A model generated the notes under the pieces. That model had not been told where the DNA came from, ran no database searches, and saw only the letters and a program-made list of their open reading frames with translations. Positions 21,205-32,848 of a DNA stretch of 64,000 bases are shown here, piece by piece. The translations under genes and the position numbers were made by a program. The stretch's first letter is position 1. Each line of letters begins with the position of its first letter. Source of the DNA: Oenanthe sinensis (taxonomy: Eukaryota; Streptophyta; Magnoliopsida; Apiales; Apiaceae); NCBI GenBank assembly GCA_028671895.1, contig JAPMAC010000221.1, forward strand, positions 7,750,001 through 7,814,000. The letters are read 5' to 3'.

Positions 21205-21935
21205 TTAAATAAATTTAATTTTAAAAACTTTTTAAATAAAATTTATTTTATAAACTTCTATAAAAATTTATTTTGTAAACTTTTATTAATTTATGTTATA
21301 AATTTTAATTAGTTTATTTTATAAATTTTAGATAAAATTTATTTTATAAACTTTTATAAAATTTGTTTAACAAACTTTTATTAGTTAATATTATAAATTT
21401 TAATTAGTTTATTTTATAAGTTTTAGATAAAATTTATTTTATAAACTTTTATAAAATTTGTTTAACAAACTTTTATCAGTTGATATTATAAATTTTAATT
21501 AGTTCACTCTATAAATTTTAAAGTAGAATTTATTTGATAAACTTTCATAAAATTTATTTTATAAACTTTTATTAGTTTATGATTTAAATTTTAATTAGTT
21601 TATCTCATAAATTTTAAATAAAATTTATTTTGTAAACTCTTATAAAATTTATCTTATAAACTTTTATTAGTTTGGTTTATAAGTTTTAATTAGTTTATCT
21701 CATGAATTTTAAATAAAATTTATTTTGTAAACTCTTATAAAATTTATCTTATAAACTTTTATTAGTTTGGTTTATAAATTTTAATTAGTTTATTTCATAA
21801 ATCTTAGATAAAATTTATTTTATGAACTCTTATGAAATTTATTTTATAAACTTTTAATAAGTTTGTGTTATAAATTTTAATTAGTTTATTTTATAAATTT
21901 TAAATATTAAAGTTTATCTTTTAAATTTATTTAAC
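21205..21935. repeat. 95-bp AT-rich tandem array in the leader of element D
   Basis: About seven to eight units built from AAATTTATTTTATAAACTTT, TATAAAATTTGTTTAACAAAC, TTATTAGTT and TATAAATTTTAATTAGTTTA. GATAAAATTT starts at 21331 and 21426 give the 95-bp period. A/T content is above 85 percent. It lies between primer site and gag remnant, the usual place of the packaging leader. Confidence 0.9.
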
Positions 21936-22679
21936 ATTATACGGCTCAACTCTCAAAGGAAGCAGCTAGACGCGGTTATTAATTCGAAGGTGCTCAAGAA
22001 GTTAGAAGATGAAGATTTTTCAGGGTTTTTGAAGACAACAGAGATTGACTGAAGGTTATCCAATGAAGATTATTCTAGAACAGACTGAAGAAATAGTGGT
22101 TTTAATTTCCTCAGAGGTCTACTCAAAAGGATCCCACTAATATTTTGGAAGCTGCAAAAGAAGAAGTTAATTTGGGTACAGTCTTGGTTAATTCAAGTTG
22201 ATGTTTTTGAATGAAAAATCTTGGAGGTTAATAGTTGTGAAGGAGAACAGACTGGACTACCTGGCATCTCTGTACAAGCTTTGAAGTTTTCTTTCTACAG
22301 GGAGATTACATGAAGTTTGTGCTAACACTGCAGATCATCTGGTAAATAAGGTGACAGCCATAGGGAATCTAAGGGTACAACCATATTATCTTTAGATGAA
22401 CTATTTGTGTGCTGAAAGCCTATGAACTAGTACAAGAGCTGAAGCAGATAACATTTGGTAAAGCAGGTTGTTAGCATATCCACTGTATTTGTGACCCAGG
22501 AACCAAGTTGATTGAAGTCAAGGTTGAGAACCTCTGAACATAAGTGAATTGATCCTAGAAGCTGAATTGAAGATGTTGAAGCTCAAGGGAGTGGTCAAGG
22601 TGTTTTATGTAAATTTGACACTTTGTAATAACCTGAGAACTAGACGACCAGTCAAGCCTGTAGGACAACTGGAAGTTCA
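21936..22679 (+). other. Internal non-coding stretch of element D
   Basis: Purine-rich sequence at the expected position of the gag N-terminus. Stops occur in all frames and I cannot align any gag motif with confidence. Confidence 0.5.
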
Positions 22680-23086
22680 GTGACATCAGATTCAGATGGA
22701 ATCCCAATTCTAAATCTAAGGTCCTTACCTATAGATTCCATTAAGGAGATTTTCAAGATCAGTTCAAGAGGTGGTTGCAAGACAGGGATGGTTTTAATTT
22801 GGCAGACAAGTTTAGGTTTGCTACACAGTTTGAAGAAGCCTATACAAGCAAAAGATGGCAGACACTATGTTGGGTTGAAGCAGGAATCTCAAGCATTAAT
22901 GAGGATGCATCAAGAGAAAGCATTTGTTGGTGAAGATAAATGCAAGGATGATTCTATCAGTGAAAGTGATGAACTAAATGGATATCTGGCATCAATGACC
23001 AACACTAGAGATGAATCACTAAGCACTTCACAGGTACACTTTCTAACTAGCATACGTTTATCTAATTCAGAACTGCATGATTATTA
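22680..23086 (+). pseudogene. Remnant of the gag C-terminal half in element D
   Basis: An open stretch of 135 codons. Its second half (HYVGLKQESQALMRMHQEKA, then a Ser/Asp-rich stretch and ASMTNTRDE) follows the order of the segment after the zinc knuckle in A (YKKKYFDLLKQKEKAFV, DSDSEEY, LALMANHEDE) and in F (YEALKSKYEALVKERHGKRA, DSDEEEV, ALMAETSEE). The zinc knuckle itself is missing. The first half has no match I recognise. It looks like a chance-open remnant, not a working gene. Confidence 0.5.
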
Positions 23087-24187
23087 GGTTTTGAAATGTA
23101 TTATATTCATGACAGCATGTTAGCATCTTAGGACTTAAATGCTTAATTGATTGCTAAGAATAAGATTGCATGCTAGGGTTCATGAGTTTAATTAGTACAT
23201 TTCATACTTAATTTTATTTGCAGTAAAATGAATATCTAGAATTAGATAGGGTGTTCTAGACGGTTAAGTGTATCCCTATAACATTTGCTGAAACTTGACT
23301 TAAATCTTCTGTGATTTAATACCTCTGCTAATGTTGTGAAACTTGCTAAATAGGCAAACAGGTCATAGATCAGATATTTTATATTTGTTCTTATTGTGAT
23401 AAATGACTTGATAAGTGTATGTGGAATTTGATATTGCTCTTAATGTCTTATTCAAATATTCTGCATATACTTGAAATTGTTTATGTGCTTATTTTCATAT
23501 GATTTGCTATTACTCACATAGTTGCACTAAAATGCTATATCAGATCATGTATTGCTTGTTAGGATTAATTGGTTAAAAGATGGTAGAATTATCTAGGTAG
23601 TCAGTAAGTCATGTAGATTCGAAGCTTAATCTAAAACTGACTTAGATAATTAGAGGTAGTTAAAAATGTTAGACAACGACAGAATGGATTAGACAGAATT
23701 AGTAATTAATTTGTTAGTTCTTCTATCCATGTGCTTTTAGAAAATTATTGAATATCTGTAAATCTGCTTTATATCTGTTACACTTGTGTAGAATGATTAA
23801 AGTAGATAGTACTGAATTTTCTAATATGAATAACATGCCTGAACTGCTTAACTCTTATCTTTAATGCTTTGAAGCTAAATGTTTACCATGTGCTCTTATT
23901 CCCATGCTTGCTTAGTTATTTGAAAATGCATATCTTAGGACTTGCATAATCATAGACAAAGCATGTATAAGAATCACAATAGGGTAAAGACTGCTAGTCC
24001 ACCTTAAGTTAGGTTGGAATCACTGGTCTCATAGCCTAAAGACTACTTTGTCAAGGCTGCTGTGTATGAAAAGTGATCAGTCGAAGATAAGTTTGTGCAT
24101 GTTAAGGTTGAAGCTGTTGTTACCTTTGATAATATCTCTAACCCATCTGGACTCAATTAAAGTTGAGTACCAAGAAGCTTGATCATT
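23087..24187 (+). other. Non-coding filler in element D between gag and pol remnants
   Basis: AT-rich sequence with stops in all frames and no gag similarity, longer than the corresponding region in F. GTACAC at 23034 and TTTGCAG at 23215-23221 could be read as intron ends, but nothing supports splicing. Possibly an old insertion. Confidence 0.4.
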
Positions 24188-24198
24188 TGTGATTGCAG
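24188..24198 (+). other. Conserved gag-pol boundary 11-mer TGTGATTGCAG (element D)
   Basis: Same sequence as at the gag-pol boundary of F (48542-48532) and G (58318-58308). Here it is followed by AGTATG and by recognisable protease-region remnants from about 24256. Confidence 0.7.
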
Positions 24199-26670
24199 AG
24201 TATGTTATGAAAGGCAAAAGTCATGTGACTTCGTGACATTTATTGTTCGAGGCATATGATTAAGATTAAAGCTCTGACATCACAGTTGATTGAGAAAGTC
24301 TACCCAACAGCAACCTTTGGAGATGACAGCAAAGGATGCACAAGGGATTTGGCTATAATGATTTTTGGAATTGTCATCAGTGGAAGCAACTTTCTTGTTG
24401 AAGGATATAAGCACTACTTGAAGAGCTCTAGGGAATTCTTTTTCAAGGGTTTTCTGGAAAGGTGTTTGATCTCAAGCAAGAAGGTTGGAAGCTTACTCTA
24501 ATCTGAGTGAGAAGTTTGTTCGTAGCTGACATGGTTTTTGGATGCAAAGGTGAAGTGATCTTTTTAGTGAAGCTTTATCAATGAAGAGTTAGCTATGGAA
24601 AAGGAAGCTCTTTTACTTGTTAGTCAGCAAGGCAATGGATTCTTTAATAAAGATGAAATTGGTGAGAAGACTGCTTCATATGGAATTCTATCCAGAAGGA
24701 CATTTTGAAGTATGTCACATAGGGAAGTCAATGGAAACATCACAATGAAGAAAAGTCATGAAAGTTATATGCTTAGTGGTGATTGAAATTGATAACCTTA
24801 ATTACAAATTGGTGTTGTTAAGCATTCAACAGACAAAATGTCACAAATGGTAATTGATCAAATAAGGAAGATCAAGTTGGAAACAATTGGTATGCTGTGA
24901 GAACTTTGAAGTCAGATAATGGAACTAAAATTTCGCGAATGAAGTTCTAAATGATGTCTGCACTTAAAAGGTACTTTGAAGCTGAAGCAATTAACACAGC
25001 ATGCTGCTTTATTCAACAAGATCGTGAAAAGACATCATTTGAGTTAATGGCCAACCAGAAGCAAACACTGAAGCTCTTTCGTGTGTTTGGAGGGAATTGA
25101 TTTTTACTGAAGATTTATTTGAGTATCTTGACAAGAAGTTAGGGCTCATGGAACAATTCTCCTCGGCTACTCAGAAGTGATTAAAAGTCTGAATGTGATA
25201 AACAACTACACCAAGCTCTCAGGCATTCAAGTGAACGACTATTCTGAATCTTTGACAAATTCAGATACTAATGTAGAAGCTGAGGTTGCAGAAGGAATCA
25301 ATGACAATTATGATGATTCAGATCCTGTTAGTGGAAATCCGCTGTATAAGGTGAAGGATCTTCAACACATCCTAGCAGCAACTCAGGGGGAGCAAATAGA
25401 AGAAGGATCTACTAGTCATGCTCAATAATGAAGATCAAAGGATTTCATTAAGAACATTTATGCCAAGACAAAAGGTTTGAAGTCAAATTCTATCCTGGAG
25501 TCTCGTTCTTAGTAATCCGGATTCTTGTGTAGAGGCTAGGAGTGCTAATCGAAATGATCATATATTTTTCGGGACCAAGTTGGGAAAGAGAAATTGTCAA
25601 CATACAATTGGTATCAACAATTGGTATCACCCATCATTTGGTATCCCAAAGAATACTGAAGATGCACAGATTGATCCAGATTGGGTGATTGCAAGCAAGA
25701 TGATCTCAATCAGTTCGAAGGTAGAATTCTGAAGCTGGAACCCAGACCACAGACCACTAAAGTCGAAGCTGAAATTGGTACAGTAGGGGTTCACAGAAAC
25801 TGGATGACTATTGGCATTGTTATGAGGGGCAAAGCCAAACTGGTAGCTACAAGACTTTAAAGCAGAAGGTATCGACGATGATGGAAACAGAATCTTCGGG
25901 ACTTTCAAGATCAAGCAGTAAGCACCAGTGACGAGACTTGATCCTTTGGGACTCATCAATGGGGACCTAACAATATTCAGGGACCCAACGATTAGGACCT
26001 AACAATTAGCACATGTGGAACATTCAACATGAAGATCTATCAGATGAATGCGAACAAGTGCACTCCTGAATGGTGAGCTAGAAGATGAAGGTACAGATCC
26101 ATTACAATTTGTATATCATTCTCTTCGCAGGCTTTTCTATGATGGAGGTAAGGATTCAAGCAAAACGTCAAGGACATGGTATGACTCTCTAACTGTTAAT
26201 TACTTAAAAGTGATTTTACATGTGAGTTGTTATGCATATCTCTCTAGAAATGCAAGGCACACACAATGTCACATATATGTGCAAGTATACCTTAATTCTC
26301 GATATGCCTATGTGCAAGTTTCCAAGTAGATACTAGAGAATCTTATCTTATAGCCAAGTTATGAATTGATAGATATCTTAGGGGATTACCAATTCTTGGA
26401 ATCTGGGACCCTTAAGATAATAGGTTTAACCTAATTGGCTATATAGATATAGATAATGCAGGTTGTAGGAAAGACAGGGAAGTCGTTGCTAGAAGCTGTC
26501 AATTTCCAGCAACTCTGTTGAAGCTCTTAACACCACTGAAGGAACAAGCGCATGGACACCAGGTATAATTTCTTTTGAGAATGTTCTTAGTCGAATAACT
26601 TGCAGATATTTGCTAAATGACTTGATGAATTTATTTTATCTAAGTTGGTTAGTAAACTTGGGATATTATT
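24199..26670 (+). pseudogene. pol: Badly decayed copia pol of element D
   Basis: The order of domains is still readable in fragments. Protease neighbourhood: TFGDDSKGCT near 24318. Integrase: VRTLKSDNGTKF near 24897-24932. HVFG-like box near 25082. Linker with AGGGGGAG at 25385. RT N-terminus: EPRPQ near 25738 and RGKAKLVA near 25830. TWYDSL near 26172. RNase H: GIWDP and LIGYIDIDNAGCRKDRE near 26400-26485. C-terminus: IFAK*LDE near 26606. Stops and frameshifts separate almost every block, and the YVDD region is not recognisable. No product with catalytic activity could be made. Confidence 0.85.
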
Positions 26671-28839
26671 AATATGCATATTTGTTGAAAATCCCATCTG
26701 TAAGGAATTCTCAAATGAGTTCACAAGTGTTACTTTTTCCCGATCCAAAGGACTTGTGAATTTATTTGAAATCCAGATCCTCATACTTTTTGCTATTAGT
26801 TTAATTATCATGCTTACATTGTTATATGCATAAGTGGTAGTTAAATTACTTAGCATAAGTAAGAAGCATAATTATTTGTATGTCTTAAATATTTGATGAG
26901 TATTAATCAATGATATCTTACTTAATTGCTTTGATATTTTGCTCTGATATTCTTAAATATTTTATTACAAATAATTGTGATACTTTTGATATTAGTGAAA
27001 GTATTTAGAATTTCTGTTCTAAATAACTAATGCATATTTCAAAACTCACTAATGTTAGAAGGTGAAGTATTTTCTAAGTTATGTGTATAAAATGCTCAAT
27101 ATTTTATATACTTAGAAAATATTTCTAAAAATAAGTTTGTTTGCGAGGGGTTGTAAAAATAATCACAAGTATTATTTTTTCCCTATGTAAAGGACTTGTG
27201 AATTTCTTTTCAACTATAACCTCGAGCTTACGTATATCAATTAGTAATTTTTATGAGTACGCTTACAATGTGCAAAGTGACAATTATTAGATATGGCGTA
27301 GGAAGTTAGATACTAATATTCAATATAATGAATATTTTAGTATTTAGCGAATTTATTTTATCTTATTGAAATTATGGATTGAAGCAGTTCAATGATTATT
27401 AGTTTCATAATTTTGATTTGATAAAATAAAAGAAGCATAGTTTCTTGCATTCGTGCACTTAACTGTGATATTTTTTAATATTAGTGATAATACTACATAA
27501 TGTTTATTTAAAATCACTAATAATAAAAATATATTACAATGCTTATTGTTCTACTGAATAATTGCCATGTATAGTTTATATAAATGCATGTGATTGGCAA
27601 TTGCTTAGTACAGCATAAGTATTTAATTTATTTTGATTTATTTAAATCATGAAGATATATAACAATACAGTGAAATATTTGTTCCATGATTTAAATAAAT
27701 TAAAATAAATAGGAAGCATAATTATTCGTAGTATAAATATTCTCTTTTATTACTTTGTGATAATTGAATAATATTTTATTACAAAATAATTGTGATATAT
27801 TAATACTAATGGATTTACTTAGTTTTTATTCTTAGCAACAATTGGTATCAATATATTTAGTTTTCTTTCTTTGACTGGTTTACGATTCTGAATGTATTTA
27901 AAAGAAATTTTTGTCTATTTCTTTTTCAAAATGTTTTATTCAAAGATACATTCATTTCTCTATCAGTTTTAGTTAAGAAAACTTAAGAATTCTTTTTCAA
28001 AAACTTCTCTTTTGAAAAACTTTTCTTGAGGATAATTTTTCTCTAATCTCGGAATATTTTATCCTCTCCCAAAAGCTTGTTTTAAATGTTTTATCTTTAA
28101 AAGCCTTTTCTCTCTAATTTTTCTTTGTAAAGTAGTAGAAACTTTGTGACTGCTATTTTATTTAGAAAGATTGTTTTAACTTCGAGGTACCAATCACTTG
28201 TAAAATGATTTGTTTTTAAACACTAGTTTCAATGTATGTTTCACATTGATTCATAGTACCAAAACAGTGATTGTTGCTTTGAAGGCCTAGTACTGTATTG
28301 TTAAGCATTCATTCAACCCCAATTGTCATGTTTTTATTTAAAGTCGGGGATACTATCAGGCAGACGAAAATGATGTAAATCATAATTGAATTATGAGTCG
28401 GAAAATCATTATCTTCTATCTGATAAGGATGTTTTGCAAAATTGTTTTCAAAACATACAGTGCTTAGGTTTAATGGAAAATAGTCATTTTTATTGAGATA
28501 AAATTTGGTAGAAGAGTAGAGTTTCTTATTTGTTGTAAATTCCCGCGTTTTATTATAGGAAGTTTGCCTTATAAGAAATTCATCAAGAAATAAAGACTTT
28601 TTCTCTAATACTCCCGCGTTTTATTATGGGATAAGTATCTTAAGGAAAATTTCTATTGGTGTCATGCTCTTAAACGATTAATTCTTCGATCTGACAAAAC
28701 TCTTTTATTAAAAGGACTTAAGTGCAATCATTTACCATTCCTTCTTATATTTTTCATTCTCCTTGAGATGAAAAATATGTTTTGGAATGTTAAACTGATT
28801 ATCTTTTTATCTCATTTAAATTGATTTTATCTGTTTAGC
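26671..28839 (+). other. Non-coding gap between pol and ORF3 of element D
   Basis: AT-rich; about 2.2 kb. GGACTTGTGAATTT occurs near 26750 and 27190, in blocks shared with element B. CTCCCGCGTTTTATTAT-like words occur twice (28541-28556, 28610-28626). There is no GGCGCC array here, unlike the same gap in element G. Confidence 0.65.
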
Positions 28840-30000
28840 CCCCAGTGGCTACAGAAGCTGGCCAGGAGGTTGAAAACCCATCAATCTCTGACCCAGGCCT
28901 TAATACCAAACACTCATTTCATCCACTTCCATATATTAACCCCTGGAGTTATATGGAACATATGTTTGTTAGAGGTTGATAAGGGAGAAATAAGGATGAA
29001 GTCGGCAGTGCACCCACAGCTCTACCTCCAACGAAGTAAAGAAGTATATAAACTGAGGTATCTGTAAGCTCATCTGTATCTTCTCAAAAGGATGCAGAAA
29101 TGAAAAGGCAATAAAACTGTCTCTGGAATCACTCTCTCAACAGGGTGAGTCCATTGAAATTTGCTCGTCAGCCAGAGCATCTTGTAATGAGTCAAGCACA
29201 CCACCGGCACTCACGCTGATGGTAAGCCTAAACAGATAAAATTCTAAGTACACATTGCAAGAAGTGCACAGTGAGAGGTATAGGCATGTTAACAAAACAC
29301 CCGTCATTGGGTCACGATGGAAACGTAGACTCTAATTTGCCATTCATTACATTGTCTACTACATCGCCCTCCTGGAAGGAACATTTCTAGATCCTGAAAA
29401 GGAATGTCCACCTCCCGTTTACGGATAAGGTGTGAGGCAACTCCTTGATAGAACAAGACAGGATTCCTAAAAAGATTTTAAAATCTTGGGATAACCCATC
29501 TCAAAGAGGTGAGGCTCCACTAGACAGTGATTTAGCAATTGCTATTGAGTCTGGTGTGGGACAGTGCTTATGCATGATAGATCAAAAACATCTCAACGAG
29601 GCAATTCTCCACTTGATAGTGATTCAGTTCATATTGATGAATCAAGTGATGAGAATATGAATGAATTGACGGATTTCACTTGCAGGTACAGAAGGCTATA
29701 TTTAAAGTGCAGAGTGAAAGAGAGAGAGAGAAACACTTAAGTGAAAGTGAGGGAGAGATACACTTGAGTGAGAGATAGGGAGAGAAAGAGTGAAACACTT
29801 CCAAGTGCTCGACACTTAAGTGTAAACACCAACAGAACGTAGTAGAAGTGAGGAAACCATAAGCCAAACACTTACCCTTGCTACTTGCTACTTCTGAAAG
29901 AAAAGTTACTATATTTTTTTCCGTTCAACGACAGACGAGAACCTTCTTTGGAAGACAAACCATTTAAAAGAGGACCTAACAATTGGTATCTTCAAAAGTG
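28840..30000 (+). pseudogene. ORF3 remnant of element D
   Basis: Coding-like N-terminal peptide PVATEAGQEVENPS at 28842 is followed by NTKHSFHPLPYINPWSY. A block matching SIEIC..SARASCNESS is at 29150-29210, then LDPEKECPPPVYG near 29395. The same order occurs in reverse in D' (63900 down to 63100), which retains about 300 bp that D lacks. Stops break every frame. No conserved C-terminal domain is found. Confidence 0.6.
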
Positions 30001-30019
30001 GGCCATTGGAGGATTCCTC

Positions 30020-30410
30020 AACTAAGGGGGAGATTTTATAGGAAGAAAAAGGTGAAGTTAATAAGTCTTATCTTCGTATCCTACGGAAGAGTTAAAAGTT
30101 AATATCCTAAAGGGGTTCGTATCCTGGACTCTTAAGGTAAGTTCCTGGATCCTGGTTTTATAAAGGGGTTAGTTTCCTGGAAGATCCTTGGAGAAAGGGG
30201 TTCGTATCCTTGGGAGAAGCTAATAGCCTTAGGGGGAGATTTGACAAGAAGAAGAAAATCTTATCTTCTGATCCTGAGGAGAAACAACAGATATATGGGA
30301 AAATCAAGAAGCTGTCTTCTATACTTGGAAGAACAGAAATGACTATTCCATTGATTTTCTAAAGGGAGAAGAAGAATAAGAAAAGGAATCACATTCTTAA
30401 GGGGAGAACA
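30020..30410 (+). other. Cluster of polypurine-like tracts before the 3' LTR of element D
   Basis: AAGGGGGAGATT at 30024-30035, AGGGGGAGATT at 30231-30241 and AAGGGGAGAA at 30399-30408 precede the tract at the LTR (30741-30754). Repeated PPTs upstream of the 3' LTR are known in Sireviruses. The first copy falls in a segment homologous to a conserved coding motif of ORF3, so it may be of coding origin. Confidence 0.6.
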
Positions 30411-30740
30411 TTATTTGAGCTATGTTCAGTATTGGTTGAAGACACACCCAGGAATTGATTCTTATGAAGCTCTGTTCATGATAAGTTCTTTAAGTTCAAA
30501 CTGAAGGATTTTGAAACGGAGAAAGCTCAAACAGACAGAAATGAAGATGATACAACTTGGATATCAGTTCAGTTTCAGAGGAACAAACTTCATTCATTTC
30601 AGTCACACAAGAAATCTGGAAATGCATTATCTGATCCAGAAAATCCAGTAGCATTATTTACAAGTCTCGGACGATTACTTTTTCTAGGTGTTAGTTGAGT
30701 TATCCTCCCTAGGTGATTTGTTTGCTAAAGTTTAACAATC

Positions 30741-30754
30741 AAATAGGGGGAGAT
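30741..30754 (+). other. 3' polypurine tract of element D
   Basis: AAATAGGGGGAGAT immediately before LTR start TGTTGG at 30755. Identical in sequence to the tract of F and G. Confidence 0.95.
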
Positions 30755-32583
30755 TGTTGGAGATTACGAAGCTGTATGAATAGTAATAATGATAACTCAA
30801 CACTAGAACAGAACAAGTAAATAATACAACGCTTACACAGAAATCAGGAAGAAATGAAGATAGGGCAGATACAGCGAATCAAGATAGAAGAAGAAGTTTT
30901 GGAGTCTACTACAGGTCACTGAAAGAAGTCCATTTATATGTTCATGCCTCAGTGAAGAATAATGTTTAAAGACTTTCAGGGTTTCAGAAGTGTTGAAGAT
31001 TCAGTATAGCAGTGCCACTAAAAGATTTCAGTGTAACAGCATTGATTGAAGATAGACAGTGTTTGAAGCATAAGAATCCAGAAAGGTGAAGACAAAGTTT
31101 ACAGAACACAGCTAATGTCTTGAAGTTATACTCACTGACAATCAGTGAAGAACAGAGAATGAAGTATTCAAGATTGTGGTAGTAATGAAGATGTTGTCGA
31201 AGTACCAGAAAAGATTCCAGTGAAGTTACAGTGTTTATCAACAGTCAGTGTTCGAAGCAATGCAACAGTCCAGGGTTATTCAGCTGAAACAGAAAAGAAA
31301 TCAAGGGAATTTGATTCAGTGTTAGTCGTTTGTGAACCAGACCAGTGCACTAAGCGTCAGCACAACGAGAAAAGAATTACCTTGTTTAATCAGTAGAAAA
31401 TCAGTTGATCAAGCCAAGCCAGAAGAGTGAAAACCAAGTGGTAATTACTTCAAGCATCTCAAGAATATGTTAAGGCAAGTATTACTACAAATGGTGGCAT
31501 TAATACTCTTGAAGCAATGGAGAGGCGCAACACACATTTCAGGTGCAAGAAAATGTTAAGGCAAAATTAAGTGGCGCCTATACAGGGAAATGAGAGTGTA
31601 GGCGCAACTAATCAACCAAGGCACAATGAAATGCTATACTTAGAATCTAAGTAGTGAGTGGCGCCTATACAGGGGAACAGGTGTATAGGCGCAACATAAC
31701 TACAACCAGGCGCTAGAAAAGCTAAGGCAAAGTGCAAGTGGCGCCTATACAGGGGAACCACTGTATAGGCGCAACATGCAAGTAAAGGCGCAAGGGAAAA
31801 TATTCTAAGGCACAAGTGGCGCCAACACAGTGCAACAGGAGTAGAGGCGCAACAAAGCACTATGGGCGTAAGGAAATTATTCTAAGGCAGTAAGTGGCGC
31901 CTCTACAGGGCAGTAGGTGTACAAGCGCAACTCACATATTCAAGGCGCAACTCAGGTCAAAGGCGCAACATGATTTAAGTGGCGCCCCTATACCACTACC
32001 ACTGTGCAGGCGCCACTCGGGACTTAGCATTGAGAAGCAAATCAATTTAATTGATTTGAAAAGTCTACACAGTGAGAGGCAGTGAGATCTTTAGAAGCCG
32101 GAGAAGAAGAAGTCACCATGCCAAATCTATACCTTCTTCTCATGGGTTTTACAATCTAGCCGGTTAATCATGTCACAAATTCTTAGGGCATTGTAAAACA
32201 CTCACTGTTAGCTTGATTCCAGTTACTATTAAATACTGTCAAACATTGTAATAGGGATTAAGCTTTTCCTCTCTCTAGAAGCAAAGAACCCAGTTCTTTG
32301 GAAGCCGGTTATTAATTTAATTGGGTGTAGCAACCTCAGGGTTTAATACGAAAGTACTATTCCCCGAAACCTGTCTCGCATAAATTACTTGCTAATTTTC
32401 TAGATCTATATTGTTCATTCACTAACACAGAAAATTAGTAAGCCAGCCTCCTAAACACTCCTAAACACGAACCTCTAACCGAACTCTAAATTATATATCC
32501 GCAAAAGATTCGAAAGAATTTTTTTAATCAAGTGAGTATCGTATTCAACCCCCCCCCTTCTACGATACTTTCGGGACCTAACA
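30755..32583 (+). repeat. 3' LTR of element D (1829 bp)
   Basis: About 99 percent like the 5' LTR, with mostly C/T and A/G differences. It lacks 61 bp that in the 5' copy lie between two CTACA words, consistent with a deletion between short direct repeats after or during replication. Terminal hairpin arms at 32535-32543 and 32561-32569. The hairpin-module array is at about 31525-32025. Confidence 0.95.
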
Positions 32584-32588
32584 TTGGC
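32584..32588. other. Target-site duplication of element D, right copy (TTGGC)
   Basis: Exact repeat of 19211-19215. Confidence 0.95.
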
Positions 32589-32848
32589 TTCACTTGGCTT
32601 CCTGTCAGTTCTTCTTGTGAAATAAACATGTAGTCCAATTCCTTTGTGTTGACACTTAGTGCATTGGTCTAGTTCACAAGTGACTAACTCTGATCTTGAT
32701 CTTCATATTCTCAATTAAATCAAATGACAAGAATGCTGCAATTCTTTAATGCTTTGAACACTGACTATCAATAAACATATTACTTTCAGTGGAATCTTTT
32801 CTGGTACATAGACAACCTCTTCATTACTACCACAATATTGAATACTTC
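32589..32848 (-). mobile_element. Element D', part 2: middle of its 3' LTR
   Basis: In reverse it matches the D LTR from about 19620 to 19880 (for example GTAGTAATGAAGA, GTACCAGAAAAGATTCCA, GTCAGTGTTC), with roughly 20 percent differences. It continues the LTR interrupted at 19215. It ends at 32848, where element G is inserted; the last five bases, ACTTC, would be G's target duplication. Confidence 0.8.

Larger units (their letters stand above)
19216..32583 (+). mobile_element. Element D: structurally complete, coding-dead Sirevirus-like element (13.4 kb)
   Basis: LTR 19216-21105, primer site 21108-21119, AT-rich leader array, gag remnant (22680-23086), pol remnant (24188-26670), non-coding gap, ORF3 remnant (28840-30000), several polypurine-like tracts, polypurine tract 30741-30754, LTR 30755-32583, flanked by TTGGC on both sides. 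By eye the two LTRs differ at about 21 sites in 1829 shared bases, while gag, pol and ORF3 are full of stops and frameshifts. The coding decay must predate this insertion, so the copy was probably mobilised in trans. Confidence 0.92.

Noticed and set aside
23034..23221. GT...AG pair suggesting an intron in element D
   Set aside because: Flanking coding remnants do not join into a known protein, and D is decayed, so chance is the better explanation.
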